Source: Haemophilus parainfluenzae
Lineage (GTDB): Bacteria; Pseudomonadota; Gammaproteobacteria; Enterobacterales; Pasteurellaceae
Length of the DNA: 64,000 nt
Direction of reading: 5' to 3'
NCBI RefSeq assembly: GCF_014931275.1
Contig: NZ_CP063110.1
Coordinates: forward strand, 1,038,001 to 1,102,000
Below are positions 41,873-52,200 of this stretch, piece by piece (within the stretch, counting starts at the first letter, position 1; every line of letters starts with the position of its first letter). A program made the translations under genes and the position numbers. Under the pieces are notes generated by a model. It was not told the DNA's origin. It ran no database searches and was given only the letters and a program-made list of their open reading frames with translations.

Positions 41873-43027
41873 ATGACTCCAGTCCAAAAATCCCAACACA
41901 TTTTTACTCAAAAATATAACAAGCAACCTGAACTGACCGTGTATGCACCAGGTCGTGTGAACATTATCGGCGAACATACCGACTACAATGATGGCTTTGT
42001 AATGCCTTGTGCGATCAATTATGGTACAGCCATTGCGGGATCAAAACGTACTGATCATATTTGGAATGTTTATGCAGCAGATCTTGATCTTGAGGATACC
42101 TTTTCTCTTGATGAAGATTTCCCTCAAAGTGAGCAAAAATGGGCGAATTATGTGCGTGGTGTGGTGAAATTTATTCAAGAACGTTACCCACAATTTAAAC
42201 AAGGTGCTGATTTAGTGATTTCTGGAAATGTACCACATTCTTCTGGTTTGAGTTCTTCTGCTGCTCTTGAAGTAGCGACGGGTAAGTTCTGCCAACAACT
42301 CAGTGATTTACCTTTAACACATACAGAAATTGCTTTAATTGGTCAAAAAGCTGAAAACAAATTTGTAGGCGCAAATTGCGGAAACATGGATCAATTAATT
42401 TCTGCTTTAGGACAAAAAGATCATCTCTTAATGATTGATTGCCGTAGCTTAGAAACACAGCCAACGCCTGTGCCGAAAGATGTCGCTGTTATCATTGTGA
42501 ACTCAAATGTACCCCATGATTTGGTGACGGGTGAATACAATACACGCCGTTGGCAATGTGAAAAAGCGGCAGAATTCTTTGGTGTGAAAGCGTTGCGTGA
42601 TGTGTCAGTAGAAGAATTCCAAAAAAGAGAAGCAGAATTGACCGCACTTAATTCTTTAGTGGCTAAACGTGCACGTCATGTGGTGACTGAAAACCAACGC
42701 GTACTTGATGCCGTTGAAGCCTTAAAACATAACGATTTAACAAAATTAGGTGAGTTAATGGGGCAATCTCACGAATCAATGCGCGATGATTTCGAGATTA
42801 CCGTGCCGCAAATCGATTATCTTGTTGAACTTGCTCAATTAGTGATTGGTAAAACCGGTGGCGCGAGAATGACGGGCGGTGGTTTTGGTGGTTGCATTGT
42901 TGCCCTTGCACCTCATGATAAAGTTGAAGAAGTGCGTAAAATTATTGCCGATAATTATGAGAAACAAACGGGTTTAAAAGAAGATTTCTACGTTTGCACA
43001 GCCTCACAAGGAGTGAGTCTATGCTAG
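41873..43027 (+). CDS. galK: Galactokinase
   Basis: A GHMP kinase that phosphorylates galactose. 384 residues with the galactokinase signature [19 protein letters not shown], the ATP motif [13 protein letters not shown] and the C-terminal [26 protein letters not shown] precedes the ATG. Its 3' end overlaps galM by 7 bases. Confidence 0.98.
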   Translation: MTPVQKSQHIFTQKYNKQPELTVYAPGRVNIIGEHTDYNDGFVMPCAINYGTAIAGSKRTDHIWNVYAADLDLEDTFSLDEDFPQSEQKWANYVRGVVKFIQERYPQFKQGADLVISGNVPHSSGLSSSAALEVATGKFCQQLSDLPLTHTEIALIGQKAENKFVGANCGNMDQLISALGQKDHLLMIDCRSLETQPTPVPKDVAVIIVNSNVPHDLVTGEYNTRRWQCEKAAEFFGVKALRDVSVEEFQKREAELTALNSLVAKRARHVVTENQRVLDAVEALKHNDLTKLGELMGQSHESMRDDFEITVPQIDYLVELAQLVIGKTGGARMTGGGFGGCIVALAPHDKVEEVRKIIADNYEKQTGLKEDFYVCTASQGVSLC

Positions 43028-44046
43028 AAAAAACGGCGTTCAATGCACCAGATGGACAGCCTTATCAACTTGTTCAACTCACCAATTCAAATGGCATGAC
43101 TGTGCAATTTATGGATTGGGGAGCCACTTGGCTTTCTTGTAAAGTCCCTGTGAATAGTGTGTTGCGAGAAGTATTACTTGGCTGCAAAGTGGAAGATTAT
43201 CCTCATCAAACCGCTTATTTGGGTGCAAGCGTAGGACGCTATGCAAATCGTATCGCTAACGCCCAATTTGAATTGGGTGAGCGAACAATCCAGCTGGTTG
43301 CGAATCAAGGCAAACATCAATTACATGGTGGTAAAGAAGGCTTTGATAAACGCCGTTGGAAGGTGGAAGAGTGCGGTCAGAATTTTGTGCATTTTTCCCT
43401 TGTGTCTCCCGATGGTGATCAAGGTTTTGAAGGTCATGTACAAGTTAATGTACTTTACACGCTAACCGATGAAAATAGCGTAAAAATTGAATACGAAGCA
43501 GAAAGTGATAAAGATACCGCACTGAACTTAACAAACCACGCTTATTTCAATTTGGAAAATGCTGAGCAGGGTAGTGATGTGAGAAATCATACATTACGCC
43601 TCAATGCGGATTTCTATTTACCGGTTGATGGTGAAGGCATCCCAAATTCACCACTTAAGCATGTGGTGAATACCAGCTTTGATTTTCGTGTTGCAAAACC
43701 AATCGCACAAGATTTCCAACAAGGCGATCAAGTGGTAACAAAAGGTTACGATCATTCTTTTATCGTCAATAAAGCATGGCAAAAACCTTGTGTATTATTG
43801 ACTTCCCCTAATGAAGATTTAAGCCTTGAAGTGCTCACATCCCAAGCAGCATTACAGGTATATACAGGAAACTATCTTGCAGGTATCCCAACTCGTAAAG
43901 GTGGCACTTATCAAGATTTCAGTGGCATCGCACTTGAAACGCAATGCCTTCCCGATACCCCTAACCATCCCGAATGGCAAAATTATGGCGGTATTCAAAA
44001 ACCAGGTGAACGCTATTACCAGTGGACTGAGTTTAGGTTTAAATAG
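43021..44046 (+). CDS. galM: Aldose 1-epimerase (mutarotase)
   Basis: GalM interconverts alpha- and beta-galactose. 341 residues from ATG 43021 ([13 protein letters not shown]), with AAGGAGTGAG upstream inside galK. The catalytic His are in [17 protein letters not shown] and [10 protein letters not shown], the Glu in [12 protein letters not shown]. It overlaps galK by 7 bases, so translation is probably coupled. Confidence 0.97.
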   Translation: MLEKTAFNAPDGQPYQLVQLTNSNGMTVQFMDWGATWLSCKVPVNSVLREVLLGCKVEDYPHQTAYLGASVGRYANRIANAQFELGERTIQLVANQGKHQLHGGKEGFDKRRWKVEECGQNFVHFSLVSPDGDQGFEGHVQVNVLYTLTDENSVKIEYEAESDKDTALNLTNHAYFNLENAEQGSDVRNHTLRLNADFYLPVDGEGIPNSPLKHVVNTSFDFRVAKPIAQDFQQGDQVVTKGYDHSFIVNKAWQKPCVLLTSPNEDLSLEVLTSQAALQVYTGNYLAGIPTRKGGTYQDFSGIALETQCLPDTPNHPEWQNYGGIQKPGERYYQWTEFRFK

Positions 44047-44060
44047 TTAATCAGTTAATA

Positions 44061-44102
44061 AAAGTGCGGTTAAAAACTATTGTGTTTTTAATCGCACTTT
44101 AT
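44061..44102. terminator. Inverted USS hairpin after galM (left flank of cdi locus)
   Basis: AAAGTGCGGTTAAAAA pairs with TTTTTAATCGCACTTT. The right arm carries T where the uptake signal has C, leaving a G-U pair. A similar hairpin ends the cdi locus at 55358. Confidence 0.75.
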
Positions 44103-44189
44103 ATTTTATTCTCCTTAATTTAAGTCATTTCATTATTATATTTATATAAAAGGTTAAATAACCTTAAAAAAATTGCAGTTATTATTTTG

Positions 44190-44218
44190 TTGACTGTTTT
44201 TGTATGGTTTAATAAAAT
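44190..44218 (+). promoter_or_regulatory. Sigma-70 promoter of cdiB
   Basis: TTGACT (44190-44195) and TAAAAT (44213-44218) with exactly 17 bases between. The cdiB start is 23 bases after the -10 box. The rest of 44103-44240 is AT-rich with no other feature seen. Confidence 0.65.
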
Positions 44219-44240
44219 TAAATTTGTTTAGTTTTTTAGT

Positions 44241-46073
44241 ATGGTATTTAAATTTATTAAATCCAATAATTTTCAACATCTTAATAACCACAAATTTATT
44301 ATGACTATATCTAGATTGTTTGGAGTGGGATTATTTCTGGTGTCCCCTTTTATCTTAGCTAATCCACCTTCTACAAATGCAAATGTAGAAAAACAAATTG
44401 ATGCTCAACAACAAAAACAACAAGCGGAACAAGAGGCTGCAATTTTAGCTCAGCAAACGCAATCAGCGAATGTGCGTTTGGAGGCAGAAAAAGAATCGTC
44501 TCCTAGCTTTCCACAAAATGAAGCACAATGTTTTCCCATCAATCAATTAGCACTCACAGACTATCAAGCTGAAGAATCCACTTCATCAACAACTCCTCTT
44601 AAACTTGCTCAACCTAGCCAATTTTCTTGGGCATTAAAATCAGTTTATGCTGAACGTGATTTTGCGCTACCGGCTTGTATTGGTTCAGAAGGGATTAACG
44701 TATTACTTCGTCGTATTCAAAATCGTTTGATTGATGCAGGTTATGTGACAACACGTGTTGTAGTTGAACCACAAGATTTGCGTTCAGGCGTGTTAGTTTT
44801 AACGGTAATACCAGGTAAAGTGGGTCGCATTCAATTACAAGACCAAAGTGCTATTCCATTTGCGACACGCGGTACGCTATGGTTTGCTATGCCAATGTCG
44901 CAAGGAGACATGTTAAATGTACGCAATATTGAGCAAGGATTAGAAAACTTAAAACGTGTACCAAGTGCTGATGCCAATATGGAGCTTGTACCAAGTGAAA
45001 ATGTAGGGGAAACCGATATTGTGATTTCCTATAAACAGACATTGCCTTTTCATTTAACTTTAGGTGTAGATGATTCAGGTAGCAAAGCAACAGGTCGCTT
45101 ACAGGGCTCAGCAACATTTTCTTGGGATAATGTGTTAACACTGAACGACATGTTCTATATCAGTGGTACGCGTAGCTTTAAGCGTAATAGTGACGATGCA
45201 GAAGGCGATTATGGTAGTAAAAATATAACACTCTATTATTCTATTCCTTGGAGAAACTACCTTTTAACTCTTTCAGGCTCTAAATATTCTTATCATCAAA
45301 CAGTCGCAGGGGCTTTTGAGTCTTATGTCTATTCTGGCGAAAGCCAACAAATGAAAGTGAATTTAAGTCGCTTACTCTCTCGTGGTAGTCAACATAAAAC
45401 GTATATCAATGGTGCATTATGGACGAAAAAATCTCATAACTATATTGATGATACAGAAGTTGAAGTACAACGTCGTCGAACAGCAGGTTGGGAAGTGGGG
45501 ATTAATCATACTCACTACATCAGCGACCTTGTTTTGCAGATTTTTGCTGGTTACAAGCGTGGTACAGGCGGTAATAAAGCGCTACCAGCACCAGAAGAAG
45601 CGTTTGGTGAAGGGACTTCACGCATGCAAATTATTACAGCGGGACTTGATTTAACGTATCCATTTACGATGGGTAATCAACCATTTCGTTTCAATACTAG
45701 TTGGAATGGTCAATGGAATCGCACACCTTTAACTCAACAAGATAAATTTAGTATTGGTGGGCGTTATACCGTACGAGGGTTTGATGGTGAGCTTTCGCTT
45801 TCGGGTGAAAAAGGTTGGTTATGGCGTAATGAACTTGGGTGGGACATTGCTAATAAAGGGCATGAGCTTTATTTAGGTATAGACCAAGGTAAAGTGCATT
45901 CTAGTCAAGATGAGCTTCAAGTAGGAAGTAGCTTAATTGGTGGGGTGATTGGTCTTAGAGGCAAATTATGGGGAATTAACTATGATTATTTCGTAGGTAA
46001 ACCGATTAAAAAGCCAGAAGGATTTAGAACCAGTAATGTGACAACCGGATTTAATGTAAGTTACCGTTTTTAA
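44241..46073 (+). CDS. cdiB: Two-partner secretion outer-membrane transporter (CdiB/TpsB)
   Basis: An Omp85-superfamily TpsB protein that exports CdiA across the outer membrane. 610 residues. The N-terminus has a signal peptide; the hydrophobic run FGVGLFLVSPFILANPP suggests cleavage near ILA-NP, with the start at 44241 or at ATG 44301 (neither has a clear ribosome-binding site). A Gln/Glu-rich helix is followed by POTRA domains (residues about 130-270; VLVLTVIPGKVGRIQLQ) and a 16-strand barrel with the conserved TVRGFDGE loop motif (about residue 515) and an aromatic C-terminus ending in Phe. It lies directly upstream of cdiA. Confidence 0.93.
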   Translation: MVFKFIKSNNFQHLNNHKFIMTISRLFGVGLFLVSPFILANPPSTNANVEKQIDAQQQKQQAEQEAAILAQQTQSANVRLEAEKESSPSFPQNEAQCFPINQLALTDYQAEESTSSTTPLKLAQPSQFSWALKSVYAERDFALPACIGSEGINVLLRRIQNRLIDAGYVTTRVVVEPQDLRSGVLVLTVIPGKVGRIQLQDQSAIPFATRGTLWFAMPMSQGDMLNVRNIEQGLENLKRVPSADANMELVPSENVGETDIVISYKQTLPFHLTLGVDDSGSKATGRLQGSATFSWDNVLTLNDMFYISGTRSFKRNSDDAEGDYGSKNITLYYSIPWRNYLLTLSGSKYSYHQTVAGAFESYVYSGESQQMKVNLSRLLSRGSQHKTYINGALWTKKSHNYIDDTEVEVQRRRTAGWEVGINHTHYISDLVLQIFAGYKRGTGGNKALPAPEEAFGEGTSRMQIITAGLDLTYPFTMGNQPFRFNTSWNGQWNRTPLTQQDKFSIGGRYTVRGFDGELSLSGEKGWLWRNELGWDIANKGHELYLGIDQGKVHSSQDELQVGSSLIGGVIGLRGKLWGINYDYFVGKPIKKPEGFRTSNVTTGFNVSYRF

Positions 46074-46134
46074 TACGTATTTATCAGATTAATTGAAATT
46101 AGACAGAATTTAAAATTTAAAGGAAATTGAGAAA

Positions 46135-46242
46135 ATGAATAAACGTCATTACAAAGTTATTTTTAGTCGTGTATTAAATCAACTTGTTGTGGTATCTGAA
46201 CTTGCCAAATCACAGGGTAAAGCACACAAAGAGAGAATATGA
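46135..46242 (+). CDS. ESPR peptide frame (N-terminal CdiA signal region, out of frame)
   Basis: The 35-codon ORF starts MNKRHYKVIFSRVLNQLVVV and continues SELAKSQGKAHKERI. This is a full extended signal peptide region (ESPR) as found at the N-terminus of large TpsA/CdiA proteins. It has a good ribosome-binding site (AAAGGAAA). Its TGA stop (46240-46242) overlaps the ATG of the main frame (46239) as ATGA. It should be joined to the main protein; removal of one GA from the (GA)3 tract at about 46230 would restore a continuous frame. Confidence 0.8.
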   Translation: MNKRHYKVIFSRVLNQLVVVSELAKSQGKAHKERI

Positions 46243-49200
46243 GCTCAGAACAGTCAAAAACAGGGTTGTTTTCAACCGCGCTCTCACTCAACCCTATCCA
46301 TTTTAGCTTAATGCTAGCATTAGGCTTTGTGTTCCTTTCACCTTCAGTTCAAGCTGAAGATATGGCTATTCGTGCGGATAAATCAGCACCAGGTAATCAA
46401 CAGCCGACAGTATTACAAACAGGTAATGGCATTCCACAAGTTAATATTCAAGCACCAAGTCAGGCTGGAGTATCGCGTAACCAATATTCACAATTTGATG
46501 TGGCAGAGAAAGGGGCTGTATTAAACAATGCTCGTAAAGCGGCACAAACTCAGATGGCTGGCTGGGTGCAGGGTAACCCAAATCTTGCTCGTGGTGAAGC
46601 GAAAGTGATTTTGAATGAAGTTAACTCAGCGAATCCAAGCCGTTTAAAAGGTTATGTAGAAGTAGCGGGTAAAAAAGCAGATGTGGTGATTGCTAACCCT
46701 AGTGGCATTCAGTGTGATGGCTGTGGTGTGATAAATGCAGGGCGTGCAACGTTTACTACGGGTAAGGCAGAAGTTGAAAATGGTGAATTAAAAGGCTATC
46801 GCGTACAAGGAGGAAAGGTCTCAGTAGGTCAAAAGGGGATGGATACCTCTAAAGCAGATTACACAGATATTATTGCAGATAAGGCTGAAATCAAAGGTGG
46901 TGTGTGGGGTAATAAAGTTAAGGTTACCACAGGTAAAAACAAGGTAGACCGCACCAATGATTCGGTGGTTTATGTTGGTGATAAAAATACAAACGAAACT
47001 GACCGCACTTCAGAGAGCCAAAATGGCCAAACACAAACTTACAGTGTGGATGTGGGCCAATTAGGCGGGATGTATGCTGAGAAAATTCATTTAGTGGACA
47101 ATGGTCAGGGGCTTGGTGTACGTAATGCGGGGCACATTGGTGCTGCTGCAGGTGAGGTGAAGATTGATAGCCAAGGGAAAATTGTCAATGATGGCTTTAT
47201 TGGGGGCAGCGAAAACACCCAACTTAATGCGAAAAAGAATATTGAGAACCGTGGCACAGTTTATGCTAAAGCTCAGGCACAACTTAATGCTCAAAACATT
47301 GATAACAAACAGGGTGTCATTGCAGGTAAACAAGTGCAGCTTAGCGCGAATAATGTTGATAACCGTAAACAGTCAGATAAAGGCTCTCTGATTGTAGCCT
47401 CAGATAAAGTAAGTGTTAAAGCGAAAAATGTGGATAACCAAGGGACGAAAGCTAACAGCAAAACGGAGCAAGGTATTCGTGGTGCGCAAGTGGCGATAAT
47501 TGCTGATAATCTTTCTAACCAGCAAGGTGGAATCTATACCGATGAACATGCAAATCTTAACATGACGAAAACCATTGATAATAAAGATGGTGAAATTGAA
47601 GCGAGTAAATCAATTGAATTAACAGCTAAAACTTTAGCAAATGATGGCTCAGTAAAAACAAAAGGCGATTTAACCGTACATTTGCAAGATGGGTTGGTGC
47701 TTAATAATGCTTTCCAAGCAGGAGGTAGTTTAGATTTCAAAACTCAAGGAAATCTAACAAATAATAGCCAACTACGTGTAGGTAACAAACTTAGTGTTCA
47801 GGCTGCGAATATTGAAAATACTAAAGAAGCTGAAATTAGCGGTAATGAAACACACATTAACACAAATACTTTGACTAACCGTGGTTTAATTGATGGTGCG
47901 CTAACTGTTGCAAAAGCAGTAACGATTAATAACCTTGGTACTGGTCGTATTTATGGTGATCATCTTGCGTTGCAAGGTGACACTCTAAACAATCTTGAAG
48001 AAGACAATAAATCAGCAGTGATTGCAGCGCGTGAGCGTTTAGATATTGGTGTAGATAGAGTTTTAAACCGTAATGAAAGTACTCTTTTAAGTATGGGGAA
48101 AATTTATGTAGGTAAAACTCTCGATGAAGATAATCAAGCGGCCGGAAAATCGACTTATGTTCACAACCATAATGGTGTAATTGAGGCGCTAAATATTTAC
48201 GATGATGCGAAAAGTAAAGCAATTACCTTTAACACAGGTGTAGTAGAGAATAAGCACTTTTTCCTTGAGACAGAAAATGTGGATACCTCGTCTACACCGG
48301 TTTTTGAGTATCGAATTGGGAATGATTCAACTATCTATGGTAAAGACTCTGGGGTTTATAAAGTTAAACAAGATAATAAAAGTAGTCGTTTGGGGCTAAA
48401 CCGAAAAATAAGAGATCTTTATCATATTTTTTCACCGGATGGCAAAATCGAAAGTGATAACTGGCATGAGTATGATTATACCCGTACGGTAAATGAAACC
48501 ATGGTGCTCGCCCCGAAATACCAAGAAGGTAAGATTTTAAGTGGTGGTGGGATTGACTTTAATGATGCACGTGTAGATAACCAAGACAGTAAAGTAATTG
48601 CTGGTGGGGTAATTGAAACTGCCGATGGACAATTAAATAACGAAGAATTTAAAGGTCGTACGATAGTCACGGATAAAGGAAAGGTAACCGCTTATTATAA
48701 AGCTAGAAAAAAAAGAAATCGCTTTGACCGTTACTATACTACAGCCAGTGATACCAATATCTACTTTAAACAAAATGAAAGTGTGAAAGATTTAGGGCTA
48801 TTTGCTTATAAAGAAAATGTGGCCCCTGAATTTACTAATAACGGCGTAGCAGGTAAAGCTAACGTAGGTGATGTAGTATTAAACCGCCTGACACAATCTC
48901 TTGATAAATCATCGCTCTATAATATTAATCCTGATGCGCCGAGTGGTTATGTGATTGAAACAGACCCACGTTTTGCTAATAAACAAAAATGGCTAAGCTC
49001 AGATTATATGCTGAATGCTTTGCAGTATTCTCCAGATAATATGCAGAAACGTTTGGGGGATGGTTTTTATGAGTTACGCCTTGTCAATGAGCAAATCAAT
49101 CAGTTAACTGGACGTCGTTATCTTGAAGGTTACCAAAATGATTTAGAGCAATATCAAGGTTTGATGAATAACGGTGTTCATTACGCCAAAAAATTAAATT

Positions 49201-52200
49201 TAGTACCAGGTGTGGCATTAACTGAAAAGCAAATGTCGGAACTCACTACTGATTTAGTGTGGATGGTAAATGAAGAGGTGACATTACCAGGTGGTAAAAA
49301 GCTCAATGTTTTAACGCCTAAGATTTATTTAGCTTCTAACCGTGCTCAAGTCGCACCAACAGGAGCTGTGATTTCTGGTGATAGCATTGTGGCTAAAGTT
49401 ACCAGTATGAATAATAATGGTACCTTGATCGCAAGTGATTTGGTGAATGTTTACGGTCAAGATCTACAAAATAAAGGGGTAGTTTTAGCAGATAACGTCA
49501 ACCTCAATGCTGATCAAAAATTAGTGAACCTTGGCGGTAAGATTATGGCTGCAGATAGCTTGTCTCTATACGGTGGAAAATCCGTAGAGCTTGGTGCAAC
49601 CACAACAGAAACACAAAGCCAATTAGGTCGAACAGAAACGGGTAATAAACAAGTCGATCGCCAAAGTGAATTGAAGGTAACAGGCAAGGATGGTGAGTTA
49701 TCTATTCAAAGTGGTGGTGATATCACAATAAAAGCAGCAAATGTGAAATCGGCAGGCACGGTTGATGTAAATGCCAAAGGTAAGCTTTTGGTGACGACTG
49801 AGAAGCAAAGCAGTAAAGAACACTATGACTTTAGCGATAACCATCATTATCACTTAGATAAAGAAGGTGAGGTGAGCTCTGTTATTGAGGGCAAAGAAGG
49901 CACTCGTTTAGTGGGACAAGAAGAAACCACACTTCGTCAAGCTAAGGTTAATAGTGAAGAAGGTAGAACTATTATTGCCTCACAAGGCGAAGTGAAGCTT
50001 GAAGAAGGACGAGATATTGAGCATTTAGATCGCCGAAATAAACAAACATCAAAAGGTTTCTTAACAAAAGAAACCGAAGAAATGCGTCGTCATCATGATT
50101 ATGATCTAAGCAAAGGCAGTGAAGTAAATGGTAAGGATGTTATTGTTTATTCACAAGATGCAAATGCGACAGTTAAAGGCTCTTCGATTACTGCACAAGA
50201 TGGCTTATTGGTGCAAGCGAAGAATGTTAATGTGAAAGAGGCGGAAAACAACGCTTACGTTGAAGAACATTATGAGAAAAAACGTTCTGGTTTAGCTACA
50301 AGCTTTAAAGGTGGCGTGGCAAAAATTGGTTATGAGAAAAGCAAGTCTAATCTAGACAGCAAATCCATAAGCTTAGAAGCAGCAGGTAGCCAATTAACAG
50401 GTGGTACTACAACTTTAGCCGCTGAAAATGTCTTGACTGTGCGAGGTTCTGATTTAAACAGTCAGGAACAATCTGATCTACGTGCAAAACAAGTCAATCT
50501 TGAAGCAGCAAAAGAAGTACATCATACCGAAGTACATCAATCGAGTAAAACAAGCGGTTTTGGTTTAAGCATGGTTTATGATCCAACTTTGAAAGCCATA
50601 GATCAATATAAACAACGCCAAAAACAAGGTGGTACAGAAACCGTTGTAGGGAAAATTAACTCTATTGCAGAAGCTGGCGCAGATGCAGTGGAGTTAATGA
50701 GCCGTGGTATCGTACCGTATTTGGAACACAAACGCAGTAAATCAGATAAAACCACGATAGAAACAACCGCAAAAGTGACCGCAGTTAATGCTGGCGGACA
50801 ACTTAATGTGGTGGCGTCTGAAGGTGATATTCGCACACAAGGTACACAAATTGCAGCAGAGAAAGGTGCAACATTCCTAGCCTCAAATAATATTGAGTTA
50901 GGAACGGCTGAGAACACTTATACTCAGCAGGCCAATACCTCAGATAAAGGATTTAGTTTAGGTGATGCGAATAAATACCTTTTTGGTGTACACACTCAAC
51001 GTGAAAATGGCGATGCAACTCAAACACAAGAAGTATCAACGACTATTTCTGTAGGTGGTAATAACCAAATAGTGGCACAAAAAGGTGATATTCATGCTAA
51101 AGGTGCCAAAATTGTGTCTGAGGGTAAAAACCAATTATCTGCAGCGGGTAATGTTGTTTTAGATACAGCGGTTACCACACAAGATACAACGCAGCAACGT
51201 AAAGGCCATGCGGTAGGTGAGGCTGTTATTTCAGATTCTGAACGCTTCTATGGTTATAACCGTACTCGTTTTAACCAAGATGGTAACTTTACTCACCATG
51301 AAAAAGCGCAATTAGCGAGCTTAGGTGATAAGGTAGAAGTGTATGCCGGTAAAGATTATCGTCAAACATCAGCAGAAATTTTATCAAAAGATAAAGCTTC
51401 CATTAATGCACAAAATATTATTGTGGATTCAGCTTTTAATACCGATAAATATAAACAAAGTGAAAGCGATCTAAAATTTGGTCAATTTACTCGTGTAAAA
51501 TCACCAATTATTGATTTAATCAATAGTATTGAAAGCACTGTAAAAAATAAAAAAGCCTCAGATCGTGTGCAAGCAGCAAATATCATGAGTGTTGCAGCAC
51601 AAGCTTATAACTTGGCCTCTGCATTCCAAGGGCAAGGAGGTGCATCTTATTTAATTCGCGTGGAATCTGGTACTGGGGTCGCTCATAGCCGTAAGAAAGA
51701 AGACAGCTATCAGCACACCAGCCAAGGCAACCTATTTAATGCGAAAGAGATTGAGTTTACTGCACGCGGTGATGGCAGCACAAATGCACAAGGTAATCCG
51801 CAGTTAGGGAATATTAATATCACCCATGCAGATATCACTTCTGTCGATGAAAAAGGTAACCGCTTAAAAGACAGTAGCGTAACCTTTAATGCCAATAACC
51901 TAACGATTGATCCAGGTAAGAGTACGGTAGATCAACATGCCCGTTCACAAAGTGCAGGTGTTGAAGTTGGGATGGCGGCAACAATTGGTGCGCAAACTGG
52001 TATTGGTATTTATGCTCGTGTAGGTGGTTCAAGCAGTAAAACCAATGTAGAAGGGGTGAACTATACAAATAGCCATCTTAATACTGAAACCTTGAATATC
52101 AATACTCAAGGTGATACTACATTAACGGGCACGACAGCCAAAGCTAAAACAATCAACGCTAACGTAGGTGGAAATCTCAATATTGCGAGTGTGCAAGATG

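Noticed and set aside
50603..50917. Minus-strand ORF of 104 codons inside cdiA
   Set aside because: No ribosome-binding site or recognisable sequence; explained by the composition of the overlapping cdiA frame.
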